From NCBI RefSeq assembly GCF_024508665.1, contig NZ_JANINP010000006.1, forward strand, positions 806,001 to 870,000: a stretch of 64,000 nucleotides of DNA. The letters are read 5' to 3'. The DNA comes from Sphingomonas sp. Its GTDB lineage: Bacteria; Pseudomonadota; Alphaproteobacteria; Sphingomonadales; Sphingomonadaceae. A program made the translations under genes and the position numbers. Shown in pieces: positions 17,085 through 25,487 of the stretch. Position 1 is the first letter of the stretch; each line of letters starts with the position of its first letter. The notes under the pieces are model-generated. The model was not told the origin of the DNA and did not search any database. It worked only from the letters and a program-made list of their open reading frames with translations.

Positions 17085-18344
17085 TCAAACGTCCTTGGCA
17101 AGGCGCACGCCGGTGAATTGCCAGCGCTGATGGGGGTAGAAGAAGTTGCGGTAACTGGCGCGGGCGTGGCCACGTGGGGTGGCGCAGGAGCCGCCGCGCA
17201 GCACGAACTGCCCGCTCATGAACTTGCCGTTATACTCGCCGACCGCGCCTCCCGCAGCACGGAAACCGGGATAGGGGCGATAGGCGCTGCCGGTCCATTC
17301 CCAGACGTCACCGAAAAAAGCGGGGCCGCCGGCCGAGGGGCGCGGTTCGACAGGTCCCGCGACGTCGAGCTGGTTGCCGCCGTCGGGATCGTATCCGGCC
17401 GCGGCCGCTTCCCATTCCATCTCGGTCGGCAACCGCGCGCCAGCCCAGCTGGCATAGGCATCGGCCTCGAAAAAGCTGACATGCGTGACCGGCGCGGCCG
17501 GATCGATCGGGCGACGGCCGTCCAGCCCGAACCGCGTCCATGCGCCGTCGCGTTGTTCCCAGTAAAGCGGCGCGCTTATTCCCTCGCGCTGCACCCAGGC
17601 CCAGCCATCAGACAGCCAATGGCGCGGCTCGGTATAGCCGCCATCGGCGATGAACGTGGCCCATTCGCCATTGGTCACGGTACGGTCGGCGATAGCGTGC
17701 GGGTGGAGCAGAGTGCTGTGCCTGGGACCTTCGCAATCGAACGCGAAATGCGGGCTGTCATGCCCGATCTCGACCACGCCGCCGGCATTTTCGATCCAGC
17801 CCATCGCATCGGGCATCGCCACCGGCACCTTGCGCGCGCCCGGCCAGATCGCCGGCTCAATCGGATTTTCCGAGAACAGGTGGAGAATGTCGGTCAGCAG
17901 CAATTCCTGATGCTGCTCCTCGTGATGACAGCCGAGCCGGACCAGTTCCCGCGCCTCTTTCGGCAATGTCGGTAACGCCGCCGCCAGCGCGGCGTCGACC
18001 GCGGCGCGATAGGCCAGCACCTCGTCCAGGCTCGGCCGCGTTACCATGCCGCGCCGCGCACGGCTGTGGCGGCGGCCCTCGGCCTCGTAATAACTGTTGA
18101 ACAGGAACGGGAAGCGTTGGTCGTGAAGCGTGTAGCCGGAGACGAAATCGCGCAACACGAACGTCTCGAAGAACCAGGTGGTGTGCGCCAGATGCCATTT
18201 GGCGGGCGACGCATCCTCCATCGACTGCACCGTTGCATCCGCGTCCGACAGCGGCGCGACCAATGCCACGCTCAGGCCGCGCACCGCAGCGTAACGCGAG
18301 GCGAGAGCTTCCGGGGTCGGACGGAGGCCAAGTCGTGTTCTCAT
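17085..18344 (-). CDS. egtB: Ergothioneine biosynthesis sulfoxide synthase EgtB
   Basis: Non-haem iron enzyme (419 aa) that joins hercynine to a thiol donor with O2. The N-terminal DinB-like domain carries the iron ligands His51 (KWHLAHTTW), His141 and His145 (HHEEQHQE). The C-terminal FGE-sulfatase-like domain has [23 protein letters not shown] and a closing [18 protein letters not shown]. The ATG at 18344 follows AAGGAAC; a longer frame upstream lacks support. No egtA, egtC or egtE is in the window, so whether cysteine or gamma-glutamylcysteine is the donor, and which lyase finishes the pathway, cannot be told here. Confidence 0.95.
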   Translation of the reverse strand: MRTRLGLRPTPEALASRYAAVRGLSVALVAPLSDADATVQSMEDASPAKWHLAHTTWFFETFVLRDFVSGYTLHDQRFPFLFNSYYEAEGRRHSRARRGMVTRPSLDEVLAYRAAVDAALAAALPTLPKEARELVRLGCHHEEQHQELLLTDILHLFSENPIEPAIWPGARKVPVAMPDAMGWIENAGGVVEIGHDSPHFAFDCEGPRHSTLLHPHAIADRTVTNGEWATFIADGGYTEPRHWLSDGWAWVQREGISAPLYWEQRDGAWTRFGLDGRRPIDPAAPVTHVSFFEADAYASWAGARLPTEMEWEAAAAGYDPDGGNQLDVAGPVEPRPSAGGPAFFGDVWEWTGSAYRPYPGFRAAGGAVGEYNGKFMSGQFVLRGGSCATPRGHARASYRNFFYPHQRWQFTGVRLAKDV

Positions 18345-18416
18345 TATGTTCCTTTTCGGTCGTTTCGCCGACGGAGTCAATCGCTCACATAGGAATTACG
18401 GGCCAATGCCCAAGGG

Positions 18417-18977
18417 TTATCGACGCGATGCGCCGGGAACCCAGAGAACGTCGCTGGCGCCCAGATTGTTCAATCGCCGCGCCGCGACGAACAGCCAGTC
18501 GGACAGGCGGTTGATATAGGTCAACGCCTCGGGAGTGAGCGGATTGTCGGCGGAAGCGGCGACTGCGCTGCGCTCGGCACGGCGGACGATCGCGCGCGCC
18601 AGGTGGAGCTGCGCCGCGCCGGCCGCGCCGCCGGGCAGGACGAAGCTGGTCAACGGCGACAGCGAAGCGTTCATCGCGTCGATCTCGTGCTCGAGCCGCT
18701 CGATCTGCTCTGCCGTCACGCGCAGCCCGCCTTCCATATCGAGCGGGGTCGCGAAATCAGCGCCGAGGTCGAACAATTCGTTCTGGATACGCCGCAAGCC
18801 GCCGGCGGTGCCGTCATCGTCGATCGACACCAACGCCACGCCGATCGCACTGTTCGCCTCATCGACGTCGCCGATCGCCGCCATCAGCGGATCGGCTTTG
18901 GAAATCCGTCCGCCGCCGACCAGCCCGGTCGTGCCGTCGTCACCCGTGCGCGTATAGATCTTGTTGAGCTTGACCAA
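18417..18977 (-). CDS. ATP:cob(I)alamin adenosyltransferase, PduO type
   Basis: Makes adenosylcobalamin from ATP and cob(I)alamin (186 aa, trimeric helical bundle). The N-terminal ATP loop YTRTGDDGTTGL is intact (8-19), followed by GDVDEANSAIG, FVLPGG, the RRAER segment and YINRLSDWLFVAAR. The start is a TTG (no ATG nearby) giving the family N-terminus MVKLNKIYTR. It lies 11 bases after the HIG1-domain gene and 72 bases before egtB, all on one strand. HIG1 plus this gene is a common alphaproteobacterial pair. Confidence 0.94.
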   Translation of the reverse strand: MVKLNKIYTRTGDDGTTGLVGGGRISKADPLMAAIGDVDEANSAIGVALVSIDDDGTAGGLRRIQNELFDLGADFATPLDMEGGLRVTAEQIERLEHEIDAMNASLSPLTSFVLPGGAAGAAQLHLARAIVRRAERSAVAASADNPLTPEALTYINRLSDWLFVAARRLNNLGASDVLWVPGASRR

Positions 18978-18988
18978 TGGTCAGCCGC

Positions 18989-19222
18989 TCAATGCTGGCG
19001 GCCGACGAGCAACAGCAACAGCACCGCGATGAGGATCGCCACCGCCTGAAAGATGATGCGGTACATCATCATCTGGTTCGACCGAAGCGACGTGGCGCTG
19101 GGGCCATCGCCGCTTTTCACATCCTCGGTAGCGCCCTTGAGGAACAGGACGACGCCACGAACCAGGGCAACGACGGTCGCGATCATCGCGGCGATGAGCA
19201 GCAAGGCGAGGAAGACGGTCAT
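18989..19222 (-). CDS. HIG1-domain twin-transmembrane protein
   Basis: A 77-residue protein with two membrane helices (about 2-27 and 54-73) joined by a charged loop. The loop end, SLRSNQMMMYRIIFQAVAI, fits the HIG1 motif around a conserved Gln-Arg-Gln. Related bacterial proteins are annotated as hypoxia-induced (HIG1) domain proteins, and mitochondrial relatives bind respiratory complexes. The partner here is unknown. It is the first gene of the run that continues with the cobalamin adenosyltransferase. Confidence 0.8.
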   Translation of the reverse strand: MTVFLALLLIAAMIATVVALVRGVVLFLKGATEDVKSGDGPSATSLRSNQMMMYRIIFQAVAILIAVLLLLLVGRQH

Positions 19223-19351
19223 GGGACCTATCTAGGCTCCGCCGGGCGCGAAGCCAATGGGCGCAATGAACGAGAGGCAGCTTGCGAGCGCCGTGCGGAG
19301 CCACGGTGATTTTGCCCCGTGCGCGCATTTCCCCGCAAGCCGCCTCAGATC

Positions 19352-19831
19352 TTATCGAATCCAGCGGAAGCGCCGCACGGTCGGCTTTCCGTCCGCGCCG
19401 ACGACCGTCGCACTCTCGGTCATTTCCTTGCCGTCCGGCGACACCGTATAGACCCTGACCGAACCGAGATTGCCGCTCTTGCTCAGTCCCATGACCAGCA
19501 CGTTCGGCTGGGGGGTAGTCATCGCGACACTGTCGGCCTCCGTCTGGTCGCCTGCGATCGGGACGGCTTGGCCGTCGAGGTGTTCTTGCGACGTCATGCG
19601 GCGGGCGCTGCCGTCCTTCGCGGTGATTACATAGGTGGTATTCCACATGCCGCCTCCGGCGTCGGCGAATTCGGCGGTCACGCTGGCGGGACGGGCCTCG
19701 ACCGGGATCGTCATCGACCCGGTGTCGAGAGTCCATCGACCAAGGATCGGCGAGGCCGAGGGTTGCGGCGCCGGCGCCGATGCGGCGGGCATCGCCATGG
19801 CGAGGGCGATCATCGCTAGAGGCATGTTCAT
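19352..19831 (-). CDS. Predicted secreted protein, 159 aa, unknown function
   Basis: Starts with a signal peptide (MNMPLAMIALAMAMPAASA) and continues as a beta-rich mature domain: ILGRWTLDTGSM, WNTTYVITAKDG and a closing VRVYTVSPDGKEMTESATV. The pattern of short strands and turns suggests a lipocalin-like or similar small-ligand barrel, but I do not recognise the family. No cysteines are present. It stands alone between the HIG1 gene and a small membrane protein gene, all on the minus strand. Confidence 0.7.
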   Translation of the reverse strand: MNMPLAMIALAMAMPAASAPAPQPSASPILGRWTLDTGSMTIPVEARPASVTAEFADAGGGMWNTTYVITAKDGSARRMTSQEHLDGQAVPIAGDQTEADSVAMTTPQPNVLVMGLSKSGNLGSVRVYTVSPDGKEMTESATVVGADGKPTVRRFRWIR

Positions 19832-19933
19832 CTCTTCTCTCCTTCCACGCAGTATTGAACGAAAGGCGCACGTGTTCCGGCGGACCGTAAGCGGCCCGTG
19901 CAGTTCACATGGTGCAGGCAGAAATTCTGGAAG

Positions 19934-20578
19934 TTACGCGGCCGGCGTCCCGGGCGGCGCGCCGGCGAACAGGTGCGCCTGCCACCGGTGCAGTTGCCAG
20001 ATCGCCACGAGTTCGATCGTGAGCACGGCGGCCGGCAGCAGCAGGAACGCCATGTCGAGGAACAGGACGCCGGTGAACAGGAAGAGGGTGACCGTGGCAG
20101 CGCTGTTGACGCGCGCGAGGGTAGCGACGCGATCCCAATTCCGCTCCAGGACGAACCACGGCATCAGCACATGCCCGGCGACGATACCCCAGACGAGCAC
20201 CGCCAGGGCCGGGGCAAAACCGCGGTTCCAAGGCGTGAGCAATGGCTGATGTTCGCCTGCGCCGGCGAACCAGCCGGCTATCCCGGCATGGCCGGTCGGC
20301 AGGAAGGGAAACCCGGATGCTGTGCCCACCATCAACAGCGCGGCCAGCGGGAGCAGGCCTAGCGCGACGGCGTGGCTGGTCAGCGCGAACCGACCCTCTT
20401 CATGTTTCGGCATCTCGCGCAGCGCGCCGATCAGGCAACCCGCCGCAAAGGTCAGCGGCTTGCCATCGTCGATGGCGGCGTCCAGCTCGCTACGCATCGC
20501 CAACGCCCAGTCACGGCGATCATCGCCGAGGCAGGCTTCAGCCAGCGCCATAACGGCACGCGCCAGGATCGCCGTCAT
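19934..20578 (-). CDS. Four-to-five-helix membrane protein coupled to a PadR regulator
   Basis: A 214-residue protein. The N-terminal ~55 residues are soluble and helical (CLGDDRRDWALAMRSELDAA), and the rest contains about five hydrophobic segments. The ATG overlaps the stop of the padR gene by four bases. The N-terminal part resembles the soluble region of small membrane proteins that pair with PadR regulators in sphingomonads and xanthomonads. No transporter or enzyme motif is visible, so its role is unknown. Confidence 0.72.
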   Translation of the reverse strand: MTAILARAVMALAEACLGDDRRDWALAMRSELDAAIDDGKPLTFAAGCLIGALREMPKHEEGRFALTSHAVALGLLPLAALLMVGTASGFPFLPTGHAGIAGWFAGAGEHQPLLTPWNRGFAPALAVLVWGIVAGHVLMPWFVLERNWDRVATLARVNSAATVTLFLFTGVLFLDMAFLLLPAAVLTIELVAIWQLHRWQAHLFAGAPPGTPAA

Positions 20579-20877
20579 ACGGATATCTCCTTGAAACCGG
20601 ATGAGGCGCGCTCATTGGCCGTTGCCCGCGCCAGCGCGAGACCCTGCGTCGTCAGCCGATAGGCATGACGCGCGGGCCGGCCGGGTTGCGCCGGCTCGCG
20701 CCATTCCGCCTCGACCAGGCCCTGGTCGGTCATCCGCATCAGCAGCGGGTAGAGCGTGCCCGACAAAAGCCCGGTTTCCTTGATGATGTCATAGCCATGG
20801 CGCCACTCGTTCGGCGTCACGGACAGCGCGTCGAGGAGCCGAAGCATTTGTTTGGAGGGGCGACGAGTGGCGGCCAT
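20575..20877 (-). CDS. PadR family transcriptional regulator
   Basis: A 100-residue PadR protein: a winged helix with GYDIIKETGLLSGTLYPLLMRMTDQGLVEAEW and a PARHAYRLTTQG wing that fits the family consensus. Small PadR proteins of this type (subfamily without the long C-terminal helix) usually repress their own operon and a linked membrane protein, here the overlapping downstream gene. A short palindrome lies just upstream of the start codon and is a candidate operator. Confidence 0.9.
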   Translation of the reverse strand: MAATRRPSKQMLRLLDALSVTPNEWRHGYDIIKETGLLSGTLYPLLMRMTDQGLVEAEWREPAQPGRPARHAYRLTTQGLALARATANERASSGFKEISV

Positions 20878-20885
20878 GAACTAAA

Positions 20886-20901
20886 TACAACATATGTAGA
20901 T
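20886..20901. promoter_or_regulatory. Candidate PadR operator
   Basis: An AT-rich patch in GC-rich DNA centred on the palindrome ACATATGT (20890-20897), 12 bases upstream of the padR ATG. PadR proteins commonly bind ATGT-N-ACAT-like sites, so position and sequence fit autoregulation. Confidence 0.4.
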
Positions 20902-20963
20902 TTAAGAGTCAAGCGGGGTCTTGATCTGCCATCTCGACCTACATTTCGCCCCGAACGGCGAGG

Positions 20964-21827
20964 CTAGCAGTCGAAGGCGAAGTCGGAGGGCAGGACGCCG
21001 GCGCGCAACTGGCCGGCGAGGGCCACGCCGTCGATGCCCTGCACGCGCCAATCGGCCAGCGTCGGCGCGCCATGACGCTTGGCCAAGCGGTTGCCGTTGG
21101 CGTCGAGCACCAGAGCATGATGGTGATAGACCGGCTCGGGCAGGCCGAGCACGGCCTGGAGCAAACGGTGGGCATGGGTCGAGGGCATGATATCGCGACC
21201 GCGCACGACATGGGTGACGCCTTGCGCGGCGTCGTCGACCACTACGGCGAGATGATAACTGGCCGGGCGGTCCTTGCCCTTGAGCACGAGGTCGCCGAGC
21301 ATCAGCGGCTCGACCGGCATCGTGCCGGCGAGTTCGTCGGTCCAGGTGAGCGGTCCCGCGCGCCGCGCGGCCTCGCCGGCGTCGAGCCGCCACGCAAAGG
21401 GCTCGCCCGCCATCCGCGCCTCGCGTGTAGCGGGATCGATCGAGCGGCAGGTGCCGGGATAGAGCGGCCCGTCGGGACCATGGGGTGCATGCAGGCTGGC
21501 GGCAACTTCGCGCGCGATCTCGGCGCGGGTGCAGAAACAGGGATAGGCCAGGCCGTCGTCGCGCAAGCGGTCGAGCGCGGCGTCATACAGCGCCAGCCGT
21601 TCGGACTGGACCGTCATCTCGTCCCAGCCGAGCCCGAGCCATTCCAGATCCTGCAGGATCCCGGCGACGTGTTCGCGCCGAGACCGCGTCACGTCGGTGT
21701 CCTCGATCCGCAGCAGGAAGCGCCCGCCATGGTCGCGGGCGCGGTCATGCGCCTGGATCGCCGACCAGGCGTGACCCAAATGCAACCCTCCGGTGGGACT
21801 CGGCGCGAAACGGCTGACGATCACCAA
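20964..21827 (-). CDS. gluQ: Glutamyl-queuosine tRNA(Asp) synthetase
   Basis: Truncated glutamyl-tRNA synthetase paralogue (287 aa) that activates glutamate and attaches it to the queuosine base of tRNA-Asp. The catalytic core is seen in RFAPSPTGGLHLGHAW (HIGH-like) and NRLAKRHG in place of KMSKS. Zinc ligands are likely Cys in YPCFCTR and YPGTCR. The anticodon-binding domain of true GluRS is missing, as expected. The start is a TTG at 21827 or the next codon, GTG. The queuosine-precursor transporter at 10.8 kb fits the same pathway. Confidence 0.93.
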   Translation of the reverse strand: MVIVSRFAPSPTGGLHLGHAWSAIQAHDRARDHGGRFLLRIEDTDVTRSRREHVAGILQDLEWLGLGWDEMTVQSERLALYDAALDRLRDDGLAYPCFCTRAEIAREVAASLHAPHGPDGPLYPGTCRSIDPATREARMAGEPFAWRLDAGEAARRAGPLTWTDELAGTMPVEPLMLGDLVLKGKDRPASYHLAVVVDDAAQGVTHVVRGRDIMPSTHAHRLLQAVLGLPEPVYHHHALVLDANGNRLAKRHGAPTLADWRVQGIDGVALAGQLRAGVLPSDFAFDC

Positions 21828-21919
21828 ACCGGCCCTTGACCGCGAGTCGCGCGCTGTGCTGTCATCATGGCGTCATCCTGATCGGCTTTACGCCTGCCAG
21901 GAAAGCGAAGGGGGAAAGC

Positions 21920-22486
21920 GTGTTTCATCCCGACCTGATGCGACATCCGGACAGTTGTCCCGCGTTGGTGCTGAACGCCGATTATACGCCGCTCAGCTAT
22001 TACCCGCTCTCCGTCTGGCCATGGCAGACCGCCGTCAAGGCGGTCTTTTTGGATCGGGTCGACATCGTCGCGCATTACGAGCGCGAAGTGCGCAGCCCCA
22101 ATTTCGCGCTGAAGCTGCCCAGCGTCATCGCGCTCAAACAATATGTCCGGCCGAGCCAGTTCCCGGCCTTCACGCGGTTCAACCTGTTCCTGCGCGACCG
22201 TTTCCAGTGCCAATATTGCGGCACCCACAAGGACCTGACCTTCGACCACGTCATTCCGCGCGCTTATGGCGGCCGCACGACGTGGGAGAATGTGGCCACG
22301 GCCTGCGCGCCGTGCAATCTGCGCAAGGGCGGCCGCACGCCGGCCGAAGCCAAGATGCCGCTCCACGTCGAGCCGATCCGGCCGACCAGCTGGCAATTGC
22401 AGGAACATGGGCGGAGTTTTCCGCCGAACCATCTCCACGATACGTGGCACGACTGGCTGTATTGGGACGTCGAGCTGGAGGCTTAG
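21920..22486 (+). CDS. HNH endonuclease family protein
   Basis: A 188-residue protein conserved in alphaproteobacteria. After PALVLNADYTPLSYYPLS, a central HNH/zinc finger begins with FQCQYCGTHKDLTFDHVIPRAYGG and continues to ACAPCNLRKGGRTP. The GTG at 21920 follows a GGGGGAAA ribosome site and gives the family N-terminus FHPDLMRHPD; the frame extends further up without support. The biological role is unknown; it is a conserved single gene and there is no restriction or toxin partner nearby. Confidence 0.88.
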   Translation: MFHPDLMRHPDSCPALVLNADYTPLSYYPLSVWPWQTAVKAVFLDRVDIVAHYEREVRSPNFALKLPSVIALKQYVRPSQFPAFTRFNLFLRDRFQCQYCGTHKDLTFDHVIPRAYGGRTTWENVATACAPCNLRKGGRTPAEAKMPLHVEPIRPTSWQLQEHGRSFPPNHLHDTWHDWLYWDVELEA

Positions 22487-22499
22487 GGTTCCGCTTTTT

Positions 22500-22613
22500 T
22501 CGCGCCATCACCGCGAAAGCAGGACCCATCCAGCGTGCGCGCCGTTGCTACAACCGCTGTGAAGCGCCGCTTGCTGAGGAGCTGGGTCCCCGCGTGCGCG
22601 GGGATGACGCATG
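22500..22613. repeat. Intergenic repeat, family A (degenerate copy 4)
   Basis: Right half GCTGGGTCCCCGCGTGCGCGGGGATGACGC forms a GC hairpin (CCCCGCG/CGCGGGG) and matches the family A end. The left half is only weakly kept (CATCACCGCGAAAGCAGGACCC). It lies between the HNH gene and ppc. Confidence 0.45.
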
Positions 22614-22685
22614 AGGATAGTTCGTGTGCCGCCGTTTCATGCAAACGTATGCGTCCTCCTAGCCGCGCCGTTGGAATAAAATGCC

Positions 22686-25415
22686 ATGAATGGGCCCGAT
22701 AACGAAACGATTGACCCGCATCGCGCTGCAGTGCAGCAAGCGGAAATGGCTGACCTCCCCACCATCACCAACAACCCCGACGTGCGCTTTCTGGGCAAAT
22801 TGCTCGGCGACGTGATCCGCGCTTATGGCGGCGACGCGCTGTTCAAACGTACCGAATATATCCGCTCGGCTTCGGTCGATCGCCATCGCGGCGTCGGCGG
22901 GGATGTCGATCTCGGGCTGGATCGCCTGTCGCTCGACGAGACGCTCGATTTCGTGCGCGGTTTCATGCTGTTCTCGATGCTCGCCAACCTGGCCGAGGAT
23001 CGTCAGGGCGTCGCGGCCGAGCCGGGCGCGGACGTCGCGGCGGCGCTGCAACGATTGGCCGACCAGGGGATCGGCAAGGACAAGGTGATGCGCCTGCTCG
23101 ACCATGCCCTGGTCGCGCCCGTCCTGACCGCGCATCCGACCGAAGTGCGGCGCAAGTCGATGATCGACCATCGCAACCGCATCGCCCAGCTGATGGCGTT
23201 GCGCGACCGCAAGATCGCGACGACGCAGGAAGGCGACGATGTCGAACAGGCGATCGCGCGGCAGATCGCCTTGTTGTGGCAGACCCGCGTGCTGCGGCGC
23301 GAGCGGCTCTATGTCGCCGACGAGGTGGAAACGGCGCTCTCCTATCTGCGCGACGTGTTCCTGCCGGTATTGCCCGGCCTGTACCAGCGCTGGGACCGCG
23401 CGCTGGGCGAACGCACGCCGAGCTTCCTCAAGCCGGGCAGCTGGATCGGCGGCGACCGCGACGGCAATCCCAATGTCGTGGCGGAATCGCTGACCTCGGC
23501 ACTGGCGCGGTCGTGCGAGGCGGTGCTCGGTTATTACCTCGACGCGGTGCACGCGCTCGGCGCCGAATTGTCGATCTCGACCGATCATGCGCGGGTCAGC
23601 GACGAACTGCTCCAACTCGCGGCGGCGAGCGGTGACGACGCGCCGAGCCGCAACGACGAGCCGTATCGCCGGGCGCTTTCGGGCGTCTATGCCCGGCTCG
23701 CCGCCACCTATCGTGCGCTCACCGGCAAGCCGCCGGCCCGCCCCGCCGCGCTCAAGGGCGAGCCTTACGCCGATCCGCAAGCGCTGCGCCGCGATCTGGT
23801 GACCATCGCCCACGCGCTGGCCGAGGAAGGCGCGGGGCCGTTGGCTTCGGGTGGCGCGCTCGGCCGGCTGATCCGCGCGGTGGATACGTTCGGCTTCCAC
23901 CTGGCGACACTCGACCTGCGCCAGAACAGCGCGGTCCACGAACGCACGGTTGCCGAATTGCTCAAGGTCGCGGGGGTCGAGCCCGACTATCTCGCACTCG
24001 ACGAAGCCGCGCGCGTGGCCCTGCTGCGCCGCGAACTCGCCAATGTGCGCCCATTGGTCAGCCCCTATGCGGCCTACAGCGCCGACACCGCGTCCGAACT
24101 TGCGATCCTGCGCGCCGCGGCCGAGGCGCATGGCAAATACGGGCCGGCCTGCATCCGCCAATATATCGTCTCGATGGCGATGTCGGTCAGCGACCTGCTC
24201 GAAGTCCATCTCATGCTCAAGGAAGTCGGGCTGTACGTGCCCGGCGACCCGCCCAGCGCCGCGATCATGGCGGTGCCGCTGTTCGAGACGGTCGGCGATC
24301 TCGAGGCGGCGCCGGGTATCATGGCCGAATGGTTTGCCTTGCCCGAAATCGCCGCCCTCGCGGTCGGGCGGGGCGTCCAGGAAGTGATGATCGGCTATTC
24401 GGACTCGAACAAGGATGGCGGCTATCTGACCTCCACCTGGCAATTGAGCCGCGCGTCAGAAGCGCTCGAACCGGTGTTCGAACAGGCGCATGTCGGCATG
24501 CAATTGTTCCATGGCCGCGGCGGCGCGGTCGGACGGGGCGGCGGATCGTCCTTCGCCGCGATCCAGGCGCAGCCGCGGGGATCGGTGCAGGGGCGTATTC
24601 GTATCACCGAACAGGGCGAAGTGATCGCCGCCAAATACGGCACGGCTGAAAGCGCGACGACCAATCTCGAGGCGATGGCCGCCGCGACCCTGCTCGCCAG
24701 CCTGGCACCGCCCGCTTTATCCGACGCCGATCACAAAAGGTTCGGCGCGGCGATGGACGAGCTGTCGGCCACCGCGTTCAAGGCGTATCGCGGACTGGTC
24801 TACAAGACCGAGGGCTTCCGCACCTTCTTCCGCGAGATGACCCCGATCGCGGAGATCGCCAACCTCAAGATCGGCAGCCGCCCAGCGAGCCGCAAGAAAT
24901 CCGATGCGATCGAGGATCTGCGCGCGATCCCCTGGGTGTTCAGCTGGGCGCAGGCACGCGTGATGCTGCCGGGCTGGTACGGGGTCGGCCAGGCATTGGC
25001 CGCGTTCGAGGACAAGGCCTTGTTGCGCGAAATGGCGCAAGCCTGGCCGTTCTTCGCCGCGACGCTCGACAATATGGAGCAAGTGATCAGCAAATCGGAC
25101 ATGGCGATCGCCGAACGCTATTGTTCGCTGGTCAAGGACCGGGCACTAGCCGATGCGATCTTCCCGCGCATCCGCGACGGCTGGGAACAGGCGCGCGACG
25201 GCCTGCTCGACGCGACCGGTCAGTCACGGCTGCTCGAAAAGAATCCCGGCCTCGACGCCTCGATCCGCTTGCGGCTGCCCTATATCGAGCCGCTCAACCT
25301 GCTCCAGATCGAGCTGATGAAGCGCCATCGCGCGGGCGAGGACGATCCGCGGATCGGCGAGGGTATCCTGTTGTCGATCAACGCGATCGCGACGGCGCTG
25401 AGGAATTCGGGCTAG
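22686..25415 (+). CDS. ppc: Phosphoenolpyruvate carboxylase
   Basis: Anaplerotic enzyme (909 aa) carboxylating PEP to oxaloacetate. The catalytic His lies in TAHPTEVRRKS. GYSDSNKDGGYL, FHGRGGAVGRGGG (PEP/bicarbonate loop) and QGRIRITEQGEV are all present. The C-terminus ends RNSG rather than the usual QNTG, a mild change at a normally conserved tail that closes the active site. The ATG at 22686 starts MNGPDNETID; a poorly conserved N-terminus is normal. It could refill the TCA cycle whose other genes lie at 47-56 kb. Codon use matches the genome. Confidence 0.97.
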   Translation: MNGPDNETIDPHRAAVQQAEMADLPTITNNPDVRFLGKLLGDVIRAYGGDALFKRTEYIRSASVDRHRGVGGDVDLGLDRLSLDETLDFVRGFMLFSMLANLAEDRQGVAAEPGADVAAALQRLADQGIGKDKVMRLLDHALVAPVLTAHPTEVRRKSMIDHRNRIAQLMALRDRKIATTQEGDDVEQAIARQIALLWQTRVLRRERLYVADEVETALSYLRDVFLPVLPGLYQRWDRALGERTPSFLKPGSWIGGDRDGNPNVVAESLTSALARSCEAVLGYYLDAVHALGAELSISTDHARVSDELLQLAAASGDDAPSRNDEPYRRALSGVYARLAATYRALTGKPPARPAALKGEPYADPQALRRDLVTIAHALAEEGAGPLASGGALGRLIRAVDTFGFHLATLDLRQNSAVHERTVAELLKVAGVEPDYLALDEAARVALLRRELANVRPLVSPYAAYSADTASELAILRAAAEAHGKYGPACIRQYIVSMAMSVSDLLEVHLMLKEVGLYVPGDPPSAAIMAVPLFETVGDLEAAPGIMAEWFALPEIAALAVGRGVQEVMIGYSDSNKDGGYLTSTWQLSRASEALEPVFEQAHVGMQLFHGRGGAVGRGGGSSFAAIQAQPRGSVQGRIRITEQGEVIAAKYGTAESATTNLEAMAAATLLASLAPPALSDADHKRFGAAMDELSATAFKAYRGLVYKTEGFRTFFREMTPIAEIANLKIGSRPASRKKSDAIEDLRAIPWVFSWAQARVMLPGWYGVGQALAAFEDKALLREMAQAWPFFAATLDNMEQVISKSDMAIAERYCSLVKDRALADAIFPRIRDGWEQARDGLLDATGQSRLLEKNPGLDASIRLRLPYIEPLNLLQIELMKRHRAGEDDPRIGEGILLSINAIATALRNSG

Positions 25416-25487
25416 CCAAGACGCGGAAATCGCCGGCGAGTTCCCCTCTTAACTCGGTGCTAACCCTGATTGCCTAACCCGTCGCTC

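Noticed and set aside
21920..22486. HNH protein considered as part of a restriction or toxin system
   Set aside because: It is a conserved single gene in alphaproteobacteria, with no methylase, immunity or restriction partner nearby.
22659..24443. 594-codon open frame on the minus strand across the ppc gene
   Set aside because: It is a shadow of the third-position GC bias opposite a recognised PEP carboxylase; its translation is His/Arg/Gln-rich with no domain.
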